Shown here piece after piece: positions 33,418 to 42,843 of a stretch of 47,009 bases of DNA. Each line of letters starts with the position of its first letter. Positions within the stretch are counted from its first letter, which is position 1. The DNA comes from JADGGV01 sp035715725. Lineage in GTDB: Bacteria; Gemmatimonadota; Gemmatimonadetes; Longimicrobiales; RSA9. The stretch is from NCBI GenBank assembly GCA_035715725.1, contig DASTKT010000192.1, forward strand, positions 1-47,009. Reading direction: 5' to 3'. Below the pieces are notes generated by a model. The model was not told the DNA's origin, did not search any database, and was given only the letters and a program-made list of their open reading frames with translations. Both the position numbers and the translations under genes were made by a program.

Positions 33418-35565
33418 GTGCGCGCCGGGGCGGCGTACGTGAGCATCCACACGGCACGCGGTCCGGCTGACGTGGCACGCAGGGAAGACGGCTCGCGTAC
33501 GTCCCCTCTCGACGAGAGCGAGCACCGCGGTCCGCCGCCTCCCGGCGTGCCGCGCTTCCGCCCGTGGCTCGTGGCGTTGCTCCTCGGCGCGATCGGCTAT
33601 GGCCTGAATCTGCTGGCCATACCGGTGATGCCGGGCATCGACCTGCTCCTCGGCTCGATTCCCGGCCTGGTCGCGGCGACGGCCTACGGTCCCGGCCCCG
33701 GCGTGCTCGCGCAGGCCGTGGCGGCGTCCCGCACGATCGCCCTCTGGGATCACCCCTGGGCGGTCCTGATGCTCGTGGCGGAGACCGCCACCGTCGGCGC
33801 GCTGCGCGATCGGCTCCGCCCCATCTACGCCGTCGGCCTCTACTGGCTCCTCTTCGGCCTCTGGTTCGGTCTCTTCACCTACGCCGGCGTGCTGGGCGTG
33901 TCGCTGCCCATGACGCTGCTGACGGTGCTCAAGCAAATGCTGAACGGGCTCGGCAACGCACTGGCGGCAGAGGGGCTGCTGCTCCTGCGGCCGGTGCGGC
34001 GGGCGCTGGGCGTGCCGGGGCGTCCGTCCGTTCGGCATTACCTCGGCGTGCTGGCGGCCCTCGCCGGCGGGATCCCGCTCGTGATCCTCTGGCTGCTCAC
34101 CACGCGCCAGGAGGTGGCAACGGTCCTGGAGGAGGCGCGGGCGAAGGTGCGGTTGTCCACGCTCGCGCTCGGCGAGATGGTGGCCGACGATCCGCGCCCC
34201 GCGCTGCCCGGGGTACGGCCGACGAGCATCCTGGCGATGCGGGCGGAAGGCCTGCGGCTCAGGGCCCGCCGCCCGGACGGGGTGGTCCTGCGCGGCACGG
34301 AGGAGGGGCGGATGGAGCCGGTGCCGCCGGACTCGGTCCGACCCACCGCGGGGGCGGCCGCCGCCGCGGCGCGCGTGGCCGGCATGGACCTGCCCCGGGT
34401 CGACGGCTACGCGAGCGCGCCCCGGGGCATGATCCTGCTGGCCAGGACGCCGCGACAGTCGCTCCTGGCGGCGGAGTGGGTGGGCGGCACGGGCTGGCTC
34501 GTCTGGACGGAGCTGCCGTACCACCGGATCCTGCGCGCGCTCGCCGATCGGGTGATCGTGGGCGAGGTGATCATGCTGCTCGCCCTCGCCGGCGCGCTCG
34601 CGGCCGCGGCGTGGGTGTCGCGCGCGATCGAGCGGCCGCTGTCCGCGCTGGTGGCCGCGACGCGGCGCGTGGCGGCGCGCGAGCCGACCGTGCGGCTGGA
34701 ACCCGAGGTGACCGGGAACATGGTGCCGGCGGAGCTGGCGTCGCTCGCCGACCGCTTCGACACGATGGCCGCGCGGCTCGACGACGTGGAGCAGCAGCGG
34801 CATCGTCTGCTGGAGAAGGCGGAGCGCCGGCGGGAGGAGGTCGAGCGGCTGATGGAGAGCCGGGCGCGGCTGATCCGCGGCTTCACGCACGACGTCAAGA
34901 ACCCGCTCGGCGCGGCGGACGGCTACCTGGCGCTGCTCGACCAGAACGTGTACGGCGAGCTGAGCGAGGCGCAGCGCCAGAGCGTCGGGCGGGTGCGCCA
35001 ATCGATCGGCGCGGCGCTGGCGCTGATCGGGGACCTCGTGGAGCTGGCCCGGGCGGAGGCCGGCCAGCTCCACATCCGGAGGCAGCCGGTGGACGTGGCC
35101 GAGGTCGTCGAGACGACGGCGCAGGAGTACCGGGCGCAGGCGGAGTCGTCCGGCCTCGAGCTGGCGGTGGCGGTGCTCCCGGACCTCCCGGTGGTGAGCT
35201 CCGACTCGCGGCGGATCCACCAGGTCCTGGGAAACCTGCTGTCGAACGCCGTGAAGTTCACGCCCTCGGGCGGCCGCATCGATGTGCGTGCCGAGGCGCT
35301 GGACGGCGTAGGGACGCCCGGGCCCGGGAGGTGGGTCGTCATCTCGGTCTCCGACACGGGACCCGGCATCCCGGCGGACCAGCAGAGCCGGATCTTCCAG
35401 GAGTACGTGCGCCTCCAGCCGGGGCGAACGCCCGGAACCGGGCTCGGCCTGGCCATCAGCCGGCGGGTGGCGCAGGCGCTCCACGGCGATCTCACGTTCT
35501 CGAGCGTACCAGGGAGCGGGACGACGTTCCGGCTCTGGCTGCCGTGCGACGGAGCCGGTGGATGA
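33418..35565 (+). CDS. Membrane sensor histidine kinase (tandem paralog 1)
   Basis: 715 aa from the GTG at 33418; the start is uncertain because no clear ribosome site is visible. The N-terminal membrane domain has five or six segments (about 48-200) with a GSIPGLVAATAYGPGPG loop and LWDHPWA. Then come an extracytoplasmic segment (about 220-370), one more membrane helix (about 385-405) and a HAMP-like linker (IERPLSALVAATRRVAAR). HisKA has the phospho-accepting H491 in HDVKNPLG. The ATPase domain has N box NLLSNAVKF, G1 DTGPGIP and G2 GTGLGLAIS. No response regulator is adjacent, so the partner is elsewhere. The neighbour at 35766 is a close paralog with the same domain order. Signal sensed is unknown. 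Confidence 0.9.
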   Translation: MRAGAAYVSIHTARGPADVARREDGSRTSPLDESEHRGPPPPGVPRFRPWLVALLLGAIGYGLNLLAIPVMPGIDLLLGSIPGLVAATAYGPGPGVLAQAVAASRTIALWDHPWAVLMLVAETATVGALRDRLRPIYAVGLYWLLFGLWFGLFTYAGVLGVSLPMTLLTVLKQMLNGLGNALAAEGLLLLRPVRRALGVPGRPSVRHYLGVLAALAGGIPLVILWLLTTRQEVATVLEEARAKVRLSTLALGEMVADDPRPALPGVRPTSILAMRAEGLRLRARRPDGVVLRGTEEGRMEPVPPDSVRPTAGAAAAAARVAGMDLPRVDGYASAPRGMILLARTPRQSLLAAEWVGGTGWLVWTELPYHRILRALADRVIVGEVIMLLALAGALAAAAWVSRAIERPLSALVAATRRVAAREPTVRLEPEVTGNMVPAELASLADRFDTMAARLDDVEQQRHRLLEKAERRREEVERLMESRARLIRGFTHDVKNPLGAADGYLALLDQNVYGELSEAQRQSVGRVRQSIGAALALIGDLVELARAEAGQLHIRRQPVDVAEVVETTAQEYRAQAESSGLELAVAVLPDLPVVSSDSRRIHQVLGNLLSNAVKFTPSGGRIDVRAEALDGVGTPGPGRWVVISVSDTGPGIPADQQSRIFQEYVRLQPGRTPGTGLGLAISRRVAQALHGDLTFSSVPGSGTTFRLWLPCDGAGG

Positions 35566-35653
35566 TTCGGGGCGCCGGGGCCGGGCGGCGGGACGGAGCG
35601 CCCGGGCGCCGGGGCCGCCGGACCGATCCCGGCGCGGGCGTCGCCGCGCGGCG

Positions 35654-35702
35654 GGAGTGGGCCAAGGTCCACTGCATGCGCGCTCGAGGCTGCCGTTAGC
35701 GT
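35654..35702 (+). promoter_or_regulatory. Conserved upstream block of histidine kinase 2, likely promoter
   Basis: Contains GGGCCAAGGTCCACTGCAT ending at 35677, a 19-base spacer and TAGCGT at 35697-35702, matching the block at 33312-33360 with offset 2342 bp. The 33 bases at 35798-35830 are also identical to 33447-33479. Confidence 0.5.
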
Positions 35703-35765
35703 GGCTCAGGAGGCACGCCGCCGCGGAGGGCAGGCCGCGCGCGCCGCCCGCGCCCCGGCGCGTGC

Positions 35766-37925
35766 GTGGGCGAGCCGGTGCGGCGTGCGTGGGGCACCCA
35801 CACGGCACGCGGTCCGGCTGACGTGGCACGTACTGGACACGGCTCGCCGCGCAGACACCGGCTAGAGATCCGCAGGCTCTTTCTCAAGGGCGCCACGACA
35901 GCCGGGGCGTCCTCGGCTCGCCCGTGGCTCGCCGCGCTCCTTCTCGGCATCATCGGCTACCTCCTGAACTTGCGGGCGGTGCCGCTGCTGCCGGAGCTGT
36001 ACCTGCTCCTCGGCTCGGTCCCCGTCCTCGTCGCGGCCAGCGCCTACGGCGCCGGTCCCGGCGGGGTGGCCGCGCTGGTGGCCGGCGCCCGCACGGTCGT
36101 CATCTGGGGCCACCCCTACGGCATGCTCCTCCTCGTGGGCGAGGCGGTCTCGGTCGGTGCCCTCCGCGATCGGCTTCGCCCCGTCTATGCCGTCGGACTC
36201 TACTGGCTCGTGTTCGGCCTCTGGCTCGGTCTCATCGCGTACGTCGACCTGCTGGGCGCGCCACCGCTCATGGCGGTGGCGTCGCTGCTCAAGCAGGCGG
36301 TGAACGGGCTCGGAGACGCGCTGCTGGCGGAGGGCGTGCTGCTGGTGGCGCCCGTCCGGCGGGCGCTCGGCCTGCCGCCGCGACCGTCGGTGCGGCACTA
36401 CCTGGGCGTGCTGGCGGCGCTGGCCGGCGGCATCCCCCTGGTGATCCTCTGGATGCTGACCGCGCGGCAGCAGGTGGAGACGGTGCTGGATGCGGCCCGC
36501 GCGAAGGTGCGGCTCTCCACGATCGTGCTGGCGCGGATGGTCGCCGACGACCCGCGGCCGGAGCTGCCGGCCGTGGCGCCGTCGGACATCCGGGCCCTCC
36601 GCGCGGAGGGTCTTCGGCTCAAGGCCCGCACCCCGGATGGCGTCATCCTGGGCGGCGCCGCTGATGGGCGGATGCGGCCGGTGCCGCCGGATTCGAGCAG
36701 CCTCGGCGCGGCCGTGGCCGCGCGGGTGGCGGAGCGCGTGGCCGGCACCGGCGTGCCGAAGGTCGCGGGGTACATGAAGCCGGGCGAGAACGCCACGGTG
36801 CTGGGCCAGGCGTCCCGACAGGTGCTGCTGGCGGCGGAGTGGGTCGGGAGCACCGGGTGGCTCGTCTGGACCGAGCTGCCGTACTACCGGATCCTGATGA
36901 CGCTCGGGCGCCGGGTGATCGTGGGGGAGGTGATCGTGCTCGCGGCGCTGGTCGTCGCGCTGTTCGCGGCGGCGCTGGTGTCCCGCCTGATCGAGCGGCC
37001 GCTCTCGGCGCTGGTGACCGCGACGCGGCGGGTGGCGGCGCGTGACCTGGGCGCGCGCCTGGAGCCTGCGGCGATCCACACCATGGTGCCGGCGGAGCTG
37101 GCGCTGCTCGCGCGCCGCTTCGACACCATGGCGGCGCGCCTGCAGGAGATGGAGCGCGAGAGGGTCGGACTGCTGGACGCCTCGGAGCGGCGGCGCGAGG
37201 AGGTCGAGCGGCTGATGGAGAGCCGGACGCGGCTGATCCGCGGCTTCTCCCACGACCTCAAGAACCCGCTCGGCGCCGCCGACGGCTACCTGGCGCTGCT
37301 CCAGCAGCGGATCTACGGCGATCTCACCGAGGAGCAGGAGGAGAGCGTCGGGCGGGTGCGCCAGTCGATCGGCGCGGCGCTGGCGTTGATCGGCGATCTC
37401 GTCGAGCTGGCGCGGGCGGAGGCCGGCCAGCTCCAGATCGAAAAGATGCCGGTGGACCTGCGGCGCGTGGTCGACGACCTGATCGGCGAGTACCGCGCGC
37501 AGGCGGACGCGGCCGGGCTGGAGCTGGAGGCGGAGCTGCCGGCGGAGCTGCCGGCGATGCGCTCCGATCCCCGCCGGATCGAGCAGGTGCTCGGGAACCT
37601 GCTGTCGAACGCCGTGAAGTACACGCAGGAGGGCGGCCGCGTCGAGCTGCGCGTCGAGGTGAGCCGGGGCGCCGGAGCGCCGCGCCCCGGGAACTGGGTG
37701 GTCGTGGCCGTCACCGATACGGGTCCCGGGATCCCGGCCGAGGAGCAGCACCGCATCTTCCACGAGTTCGTTCGCCTGGCGCCAGGGAGGGCTCCCGGCG
37801 CCGGGCTCGGCCTCCCCATCAGCCGGCGCGTGGCGCAGGCGCTCGGCGGCGACCTGACGTTCGAGAGCGTGGAAGGGAAGGGCTCGACGTTCCGGCTGTG
37901 GCTGCCGTGCGACGGCGCGGGCTGA
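35766..37925 (+). CDS. Membrane sensor histidine kinase (tandem paralog 2)
   Basis: 719 aa from the GTG at 35766; the start is uncertain for the same reason as its paralog. Domain order is the same: five or six N-terminal membrane segments (about 50-205, with LLLGSVPVLVAASAYGAGPG and IWGHPYG), an extracytoplasmic region, a membrane helix, a HAMP-like linker, HisKA with H496 in HDLKNPLG, and an ATPase domain with NLLSNAVKY, DTGPGIP and GAGLGLPIS. Similarity to paralog 1 runs end to end, strongest in the kinase core; the extracytoplasmic regions differ more, suggesting separate signals. The copies probably arose by tandem duplication of a ~2.3-kb unit including the promoter. No response regulator nearby. 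Confidence 0.9.
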   Translation: MGEPVRRAWGTHTARGPADVARTGHGSPRRHRLEIRRLFLKGATTAGASSARPWLAALLLGIIGYLLNLRAVPLLPELYLLLGSVPVLVAASAYGAGPGGVAALVAGARTVVIWGHPYGMLLLVGEAVSVGALRDRLRPVYAVGLYWLVFGLWLGLIAYVDLLGAPPLMAVASLLKQAVNGLGDALLAEGVLLVAPVRRALGLPPRPSVRHYLGVLAALAGGIPLVILWMLTARQQVETVLDAARAKVRLSTIVLARMVADDPRPELPAVAPSDIRALRAEGLRLKARTPDGVILGGAADGRMRPVPPDSSSLGAAVAARVAERVAGTGVPKVAGYMKPGENATVLGQASRQVLLAAEWVGSTGWLVWTELPYYRILMTLGRRVIVGEVIVLAALVVALFAAALVSRLIERPLSALVTATRRVAARDLGARLEPAAIHTMVPAELALLARRFDTMAARLQEMERERVGLLDASERRREEVERLMESRTRLIRGFSHDLKNPLGAADGYLALLQQRIYGDLTEEQEESVGRVRQSIGAALALIGDLVELARAEAGQLQIEKMPVDLRRVVDDLIGEYRAQADAAGLELEAELPAELPAMRSDPRRIEQVLGNLLSNAVKYTQEGGRVELRVEVSRGAGAPRPGNWVVVAVTDTGPGIPAEEQHRIFHEFVRLAPGRAPGAGLGLPISRRVAQALGGDLTFESVEGKGSTFRLWLPCDGAG

Positions 37926-37944
37926 CGCCGATCACCGCGCGCCG

Positions 37945-39273
37945 TCAGCCTCCCACCACGGCCTCCAGCGCCTCGATCGTGGCGTCGATCTCGACCGGGC
38001 GGTTCGCCCGCGGCGGCGGCGGCTCCGTCTCCTGGTGGTAGCGCACCAGGATTCCCGGGTCCTTGAGGAGGTGCCCGGTCAGCACGGCGACGACGCGGTC
38101 GCCGGCGCGGATGATGCCTTCGCGCGCGAGCCGGCGCGCGCCCGCCACGCTGGCCGCGCTCGCGGGCTCGCAGCCGACGCCGGCGGCGTCGATCGCGGCC
38201 TTGGCGTCGAGGATCTCGTCGTCGCTCACGTCGGTGACCACGCCGTCCGTCTCGCGGATGGCGGTCACGGCGCGGTCGAAGGAGGCGGGGTCGCCGATGC
38301 GGATCGCGGTGGCCAGCGTCTCGGCCTGCACCACGTGCCGGTGCGCGAAGCCCTCGCGGAAGCTCGCCGCGAACGGCGCGGCGCCGGCGGCCTGCACGGC
38401 GGCGATGCGCGGGAGCCGGTCGATCAGCCCGGCCTGCTTCGCCTCGCGCAGCGCCTTCCCGAACGCCGCGGTGTTGCCGAGGTTGCCGGCGGGGACGACG
38501 ATCCAGTCGGGCGCCTGCCAGCCGAGCTGCTGCAGCGCCTCCAGCACGATCGTCTTCTGCCCCTCGACGCGGAACGGGTTGATCGAGTTGAGGAGGTAGA
38601 TGCCGAGCCGGTCGCTGGCCTGCTGCACGAGGCGGAGGCAGGCGTCGAAGTCGCCGCGGACGAGCAGCGTGCGCGCGCCGTAGGCCAGCGACTGCGTGAG
38701 CTTGCCGAGCGCGACCTGCCCGGCCGGCACGAGCACCAGCGCGGGCAGCCCCGCGAGCGCGGCGTACGCCGCCAGCGACGCCGATGTGTTGCCCGTCGAC
38801 GCGCACGCCACGGCGCGGGCGCCCACCCGCTTCGCCTGCGTGATCCCCACCGTCATCCCGCGGTCCTTGAACGAGCCGGTCGGGTTCATCCCCTCGTGCT
38901 TGAGGAGCAGCCCCGGGAGGCCGGCCCACGCCTGCACGGCGGGGCGGTCGAGGAGCGGCGTGTTCCCCTCGGGCCAGCTCACGGCGGCGTCGCCGGCGGC
39001 GGGGAGCACCAGCTCGCGGTAGCGCCAGACGCCGGAGCCGGCCGCGCCGCCGGCGAGGCTCCCCCGCTGCTGGAAGCGCTTGCGCAGCGCCTCGCCCGTG
39101 AGGTCCGGCGGGCGGTGGCGCACCTCGAGCAGGCCGTCGCACTCGGGGCAGGCCATGAGCACGTCCGTCTCCTCGTACGTCCGCGAGCAGCGCACGCACT
39201 GCTGCCAGGAGATGGCGACGCCGGAGTCGGCCTCGGGCTGGGCGACGCGGCGGTCGCGGGCGTCGGGGCTCAT
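37945..39273 (-). CDS. thrC: Threonine synthase
   Basis: 442 aa. PLP enzyme making threonine from O-phosphohomoserine, the last step of the pathway. An N-terminal zinc-ribbon-like segment has C26-x2-C29 and C42-x2-C45. The PLP Lys is K136 in GSFKDRG, the phosphate loop is GNTSAS (161-166), and later landmarks are VPAGNLGNTAAFGKA and the C-terminal TGHLLKDPG. Start: ATG at 39273 with GGGAGGA just upstream. This ATG overlaps the stop of a 21-codon ORF that itself overlaps the thrB stop, so translation is coupled. Last gene of thrA-thrB-thrC. It is convergent with the kinase genes; only 19 bp separate the stops and no terminator is visible there. Confidence 0.96.
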   Translation of the reverse strand: MSPDARDRRVAQPEADSGVAISWQQCVRCSRTYEETDVLMACPECDGLLEVRHRPPDLTGEALRKRFQQRGSLAGGAAGSGVWRYRELVLPAAGDAAVSWPEGNTPLLDRPAVQAWAGLPGLLLKHEGMNPTGSFKDRGMTVGITQAKRVGARAVACASTGNTSASLAAYAALAGLPALVLVPAGQVALGKLTQSLAYGARTLLVRGDFDACLRLVQQASDRLGIYLLNSINPFRVEGQKTIVLEALQQLGWQAPDWIVVPAGNLGNTAAFGKALREAKQAGLIDRLPRIAAVQAAGAAPFAASFREGFAHRHVVQAETLATAIRIGDPASFDRAVTAIRETDGVVTDVSDDEILDAKAAIDAAGVGCEPASAASVAGARRLAREGIIRAGDRVVAVLTGHLLKDPGILVRYHQETEPPPPRANRPVEIDATIEALEAVVGG

Positions 39274-39335
39274 CGGCGGTCCTCCCGGGCGACGGATCGT
39301 GCGGCGGGGCGGTTCTCCCGCGGGTCGGCGGTCAT
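39270..39335 (-). CDS. 21-codon coupling ORF between thrB and thrC, a duplicated thrC start region
   Basis: Starts at an ATG that overlaps the thrB stop (ATGA, 39335-39332) and ends at a TGA that overlaps the thrC start (ATGA, 39273-39270). It has its own GGGAGG ribosome site. Its peptide begins MTADPRENRP; threonine synthase begins MSPDARDRRV. The DNA of both starts is alike, including the upstream ribosome site, with a period of 62 bp. The simplest reading is a short tandem duplication of the thrC initiation region that stayed open. Whether the peptide matters, or only the coupling, is unknown. Confidence 0.6.
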   Translation of the reverse strand: MTADPRENRPAARSVAREDRR

Positions 39336-40282
39336 CGGCGGCCCTCCCGGGCGGCGGCGGGCGCCACGATGCGGGCGCCCTCGGGGTCGATGGTGCAGAT
39401 GCGCGCGCGGGCGTCGTGACCCGCCGCGCGGTACGCCGCCTCCATGGCGGAGGCGACGGCGGCGGCCGTGCCCTCGTCGCCCACGAGGGCGAACGCCGTC
39501 GGCCCGCTCCCGGAGATGGAGCAGCCGAGCGCGCCCGCGCCGAGCGCGGCCGCCTTGGCCTCGCGGAAGCCGGGGAGCAGCGGCGCGCGGGCCGGCTCGG
39601 CGATGCGGTCGTCGAGCGCGCGGCCGAGCAGCGCCAGGTCGCCGGAGGCGAAGGCGGCCGTCATGGCGGCGATGTTCGCGGCCTGCTGGAGCGCGAGGCC
39701 GCGGTCGAGCGTCCTGGGCAGCACGCTGCGCCCCTCGGCGGTGCGGAGCTGGTAGGCCGGGTGCGCGAGCACGATGAAGAGGCCGGCGGGCACCGGCAGC
39801 CGGACCACGTCGAGCGGCTCGAGGGAGCGCACCAGCGTGACGCCGCCGAGGATCATCGGCGCCAGGTTGTCGGCGTGCCGCCCGGAGACCTTCTCCTCCG
39901 CGGCGAGGCAGGCGAGGATCAGCCCCTCGGCGCCGAGCGGCGAGCCGAGGAGCGTGTTCACGGCGACGGCGGCGGCCGCCGCCGTCGCGGCGCTGCCGCC
40001 CTGCCCGCCCGAGAGCGGCAGCCCCTTCTCGACGCGCAGCACGAGCCCGGCGTCCTCGGCGCCGGCGAGCCTGAGCACGGCCCGCGCGGCGAGCCCGGCC
40101 GTGTGCCGCTCCGGATCCGCCGGCAGCTCGGGATGCCCCGGATCCGCGACGACGATCCCCGGCTCCGCCCGGCGCTCGGCCTCGACCGCGTCGCCCGGGC
40201 CGGTGACGACGCAGCCGAGGATGTCGAGGCCGGGACCGAGGTTGCCGATGCCGCCGGGGCTGAAGGCGCGGATGCGGCTCAT
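39332..40282 (-). CDS. thrB: Homoserine kinase
   Basis: 316 aa GHMP-family kinase that phosphorylates homoserine before threonine synthase acts. The N-terminus has FSPGGIGNLGPGLDILG (the substrate loop is usually SxANLGPGFD). The ATP-binding motif is PLSGGQGGSAA (89-99), slightly changed from the usual PxGxGLGSSAA. The C-terminal CSISGSGPTAFAL is the GHMP motif 3. Its ATG overlaps the thrA stop (ATGA at 40282-40279), and its own stop overlaps the ATG of a 21-codon ORF leading to thrC. Length is normal for the family. Confidence 0.95.
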   Translation of the reverse strand: MSRIRAFSPGGIGNLGPGLDILGCVVTGPGDAVEAERRAEPGIVVADPGHPELPADPERHTAGLAARAVLRLAGAEDAGLVLRVEKGLPLSGGQGGSAATAAAAAVAVNTLLGSPLGAEGLILACLAAEEKVSGRHADNLAPMILGGVTLVRSLEPLDVVRLPVPAGLFIVLAHPAYQLRTAEGRSVLPRTLDRGLALQQAANIAAMTAAFASGDLALLGRALDDRIAEPARAPLLPGFREAKAAALGAGALGCSISGSGPTAFALVGDEGTAAAVASAMEAAYRAAGHDARARICTIDPEGARIVAPAAAREGRR

Positions 40283-42786
40283 ACCGCCCTCAGGATGTCG
40301 TTCAGCACGCCGGCGGCCGTCACGGTCGGGCCGGCGCCCGGGCCGGTGATGACGAGCGGGTTCTCGCGGTAGTGCGCGGTGGTGAAGACGAACTGGTTGC
40401 CGGGGCCGCGCAGGCCGGCGAACGGGGAGTCCGCCGGCACGACGCGGAGCCCGACGCGGATGCGGCGGCGCGTGACCGCGGCGAGGTAGCGGAGCGCGCC
40501 GCCGCGGGCGCGGGCGGCGGCCAGGCGCCGCTCCCAGAGCGGGTCCAGCTCCTCCAGCCGCTCGAGGAACTCCGGCAGCGGCAGCTCCCGGAACGCCTCG
40601 GGGACGAGGGACTCGACCGGGACCTGCGCCATGTCGCCGTCGAAGCCGAGCAGCCGGCCGAGGATGAGCGCCTTCCTGGCGACGTCGGCGCCCGACAGGT
40701 CGTCGCGCGGGTCCGGCTCCGTGTAGCCGAGCGCCATGGCGCGGCGGAGCGCCTCCGAGAACGGGCGCCCGTCCTCGATCTCGGTGAGGAGGAAGCCGAG
40801 CGTGCCGGAGGAGGCGGCGTCGATGCGCAGCACGCGGTCGCCGGATTCGACGAGCTTGTGGAACGTGTCGATGACGGGGAGCCCGGCGCCGACCGTGGCC
40901 TCGTGGCCGATCCTCCGGCCGGTGCGGCGGGCGAGCAGCCGGAGCGAGTCGACGTCGGCGACGGACCCGGCCAGCGGCCGCTTGTTGGCGAGCGCGACGT
41001 CGAGGCCGGCCGCGAGCGCGTCCCGCAGCATGGCGCCGGTCTCGCCGGCCGTGACGTCGACGAGCACGGGGCGGCTGAGCGCGTGCCGCGTGATCCAGGC
41101 GAGCGCCTCCGGGGCGGCGGCGGCGCGGCCGCCGGGGAGCTCGGCGAGCGGCCGGCCTGCCTGCTTCGCGAGCGCCAGCTCGGCCAGGCGGCGCGGCGCC
41201 AGGCCGCGCGGGTCGAAGACGAAGCCGCTGCGGTCGATGACGGCGACGAGGTTGACGCCCGCGACGTCGCCCCGGCGGCGGCCGACGAGCCCCGCCAGCG
41301 CGCGGCCGACCTGCCCGAAGCCGAGGAGGACGACGTCCCGCCGCCCCGGCGCGGCCGGCCGGCCGCCGCCGATCTTGCCGAGGTGGAACTCCGCGTGCAC
41401 CAGCCGCTGCGCCGCCGCCACTTCCGCCGCGCCCACGACCACGCTGATGTTCAGCTCGGAGGAGCCCTGCGCGATGGCGACGATGTTGATCCCGCCCGCC
41501 GCCAGCGCGCCGAACACGCGCGCCGCCACGCCGGGCGTGCCGGCCATGCCGAGGCCGACCACCGCGAGCGTGGCCAGGCCGGGCTGCACGTCGATGCCGT
41601 CGATCTCGCCGCTGGCGATCTCGGCGCGGAACGCCTCCAGGAGCGCGTCCCGCGCATCCTCGGCGCGCGGCTCCGGCACGGCGCAGCAGATCGAGTGCTC
41701 GGAGGACGCCTGCGTGATGAGCGAGACGGAGATCTCGGCGCGGCCCAGCGCCGCGAACGTGCGCGCCGCGATCCCCGGCACGCCGAGCATGCCGTTCCCC
41801 GCGACCGTGACCAGCGCCTGGCCGCCCACCGCGGTGAGCGCCTTCACCGGGTACTCCGCGAGCGTGCGGCGGGCCGAGATCTCGGTGCCCCGCGCCGACG
41901 GCTCCGCGAACGGCCGCACGTAGACCGGGACCTCGCGCCCGTTCACCGGGATCAGCGCCCGCGGGTGCAGCACCTTCGCGCCGTAGTACGCCAGCTCTCC
42001 CGCCTCGCGCAGGTGCAGCTGCGGGACGACGCGCGCCTCCGGCACCAGCCGCGGGTCCGCGGTCAGCAGCCCGGGCACATCCTTCCAGAGCGAGACCGCG
42101 GCCGGCGCGAGCGCGCGGCCGAGCAGCGTCGCCGTCAGGTCGGAGCCGCCCCGGCCGAGCGTGGCCACCTCGCCGTCCGGCGTGGCGCCGATGAAGCCGG
42201 GCACGACGGGCACGATGCCGGCCTCCAGCAGCGGCCCGAGCCGGTCCCGGATCGCGGCGTCCGTGGCGTCGAGGTCGGGCGCGGCGCCGCCGAAGCCGCC
42301 GCGCGTGCGCACGACCTCCGTGGCGTCCACGTACTCGGCGGGTTGGCCGGCGGCCGCCAGCGCCGCCGCGAAGAGGCGCGCCGACAGCCGCTCGCCCCAC
42401 GAGACGAGCGCGTCCCGCGTGCGCGGCGTGAGCTCGCGCAGCAGGCTCACGCCGCGGAGCTGCTCGCGCAGCCGGCAGAACGCGCCGTCGACGTCGTCCA
42501 GGACCGCGGCGCGGTCGTTGCCACCCCCGAGGAGCTCCCGGGCCATCGCGCCGTAGCGCTGGTGCAGCCCGTCCACGATGGCGACGGCGGCGTCGATCTC
42601 GCCCGCGAGGGCGCGCTCGCCGGCCTCGAGCAGCGCATCCGTCGCCCCGGCGATGGCGCTGACCACCACGACGCGCGTGGCCGGCGCGCGGCTCAGCACG
42701 ATCGACGCCGCGTGCCGCATCGCCGCGCCATCCGCCAGCGACGCGCCCCCGAACTTGTGGACCTGCCGGCCCGCTTCCTCTCGCAT
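40279..42786 (-). CDS. thrA: Bifunctional aspartokinase / homoserine dehydrogenase
   Basis: 835 aa. Catalyses the first and third steps of the aspartate pathway toward threonine. The aspartokinase domain (about 1-300) starts HKFGGASLADG (K11) and has RGGSDLTATLLG and KDVPGLLTADPR. Two ACT regulatory repeats follow (about 320-460, with GNGMLGVPGIAARTFAAL and GLGMAGTPGVAARVFGAL), the usual site of threonine inhibition. The homoserine dehydrogenase domain (about 475-835) has the NAD(P) motif GFGQVGRAL, catalytic-site ANKRPLAG, and ATVGAGLPVIDTFHKL ... SSGTLGFLL. The start at 42786 lies about 58 bases after a perfect intrinsic terminator preceded by a Thr-rich leader peptide, so expression is probably attenuated by charged threonyl-tRNA. 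Confidence 0.96.
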   Translation of the reverse strand: MREEAGRQVHKFGGASLADGAAMRHAASIVLSRAPATRVVVVSAIAGATDALLEAGERALAGEIDAAVAIVDGLHQRYGAMARELLGGGNDRAAVLDDVDGAFCRLREQLRGVSLLRELTPRTRDALVSWGERLSARLFAAALAAAGQPAEYVDATEVVRTRGGFGGAAPDLDATDAAIRDRLGPLLEAGIVPVVPGFIGATPDGEVATLGRGGSDLTATLLGRALAPAAVSLWKDVPGLLTADPRLVPEARVVPQLHLREAGELAYYGAKVLHPRALIPVNGREVPVYVRPFAEPSARGTEISARRTLAEYPVKALTAVGGQALVTVAGNGMLGVPGIAARTFAALGRAEISVSLITQASSEHSICCAVPEPRAEDARDALLEAFRAEIASGEIDGIDVQPGLATLAVVGLGMAGTPGVAARVFGALAAGGINIVAIAQGSSELNISVVVGAAEVAAAQRLVHAEFHLGKIGGGRPAAPGRRDVVLLGFGQVGRALAGLVGRRRGDVAGVNLVAVIDRSGFVFDPRGLAPRRLAELALAKQAGRPLAELPGGRAAAAPEALAWITRHALSRPVLVDVTAGETGAMLRDALAAGLDVALANKRPLAGSVADVDSLRLLARRTGRRIGHEATVGAGLPVIDTFHKLVESGDRVLRIDAASSGTLGFLLTEIEDGRPFSEALRRAMALGYTEPDPRDDLSGADVARKALILGRLLGFDGDMAQVPVESLVPEAFRELPLPEFLERLEELDPLWERRLAAARARGGALRYLAAVTRRRIRVGLRVVPADSPFAGLRGPGNQFVFTTAHYRENPLVITGPGAGPTVTAAGVLNDILRAV

Positions 42787-42843
42787 GTGCGCCTTCCGTG
42801 CTTCCGTTGCCGCCGCCCTCGCCGATCCGCCGACTCGCCGGAC

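Noticed and set aside
39332..42400. 1022-codon minus-strand frame spanning thrB and part of thrA in another frame
   Set aside because: Only its last 316 residues are the real homoserine kinase; the upstream part is an out-of-frame reading of thrA, full of Arg/Gly/Ala.
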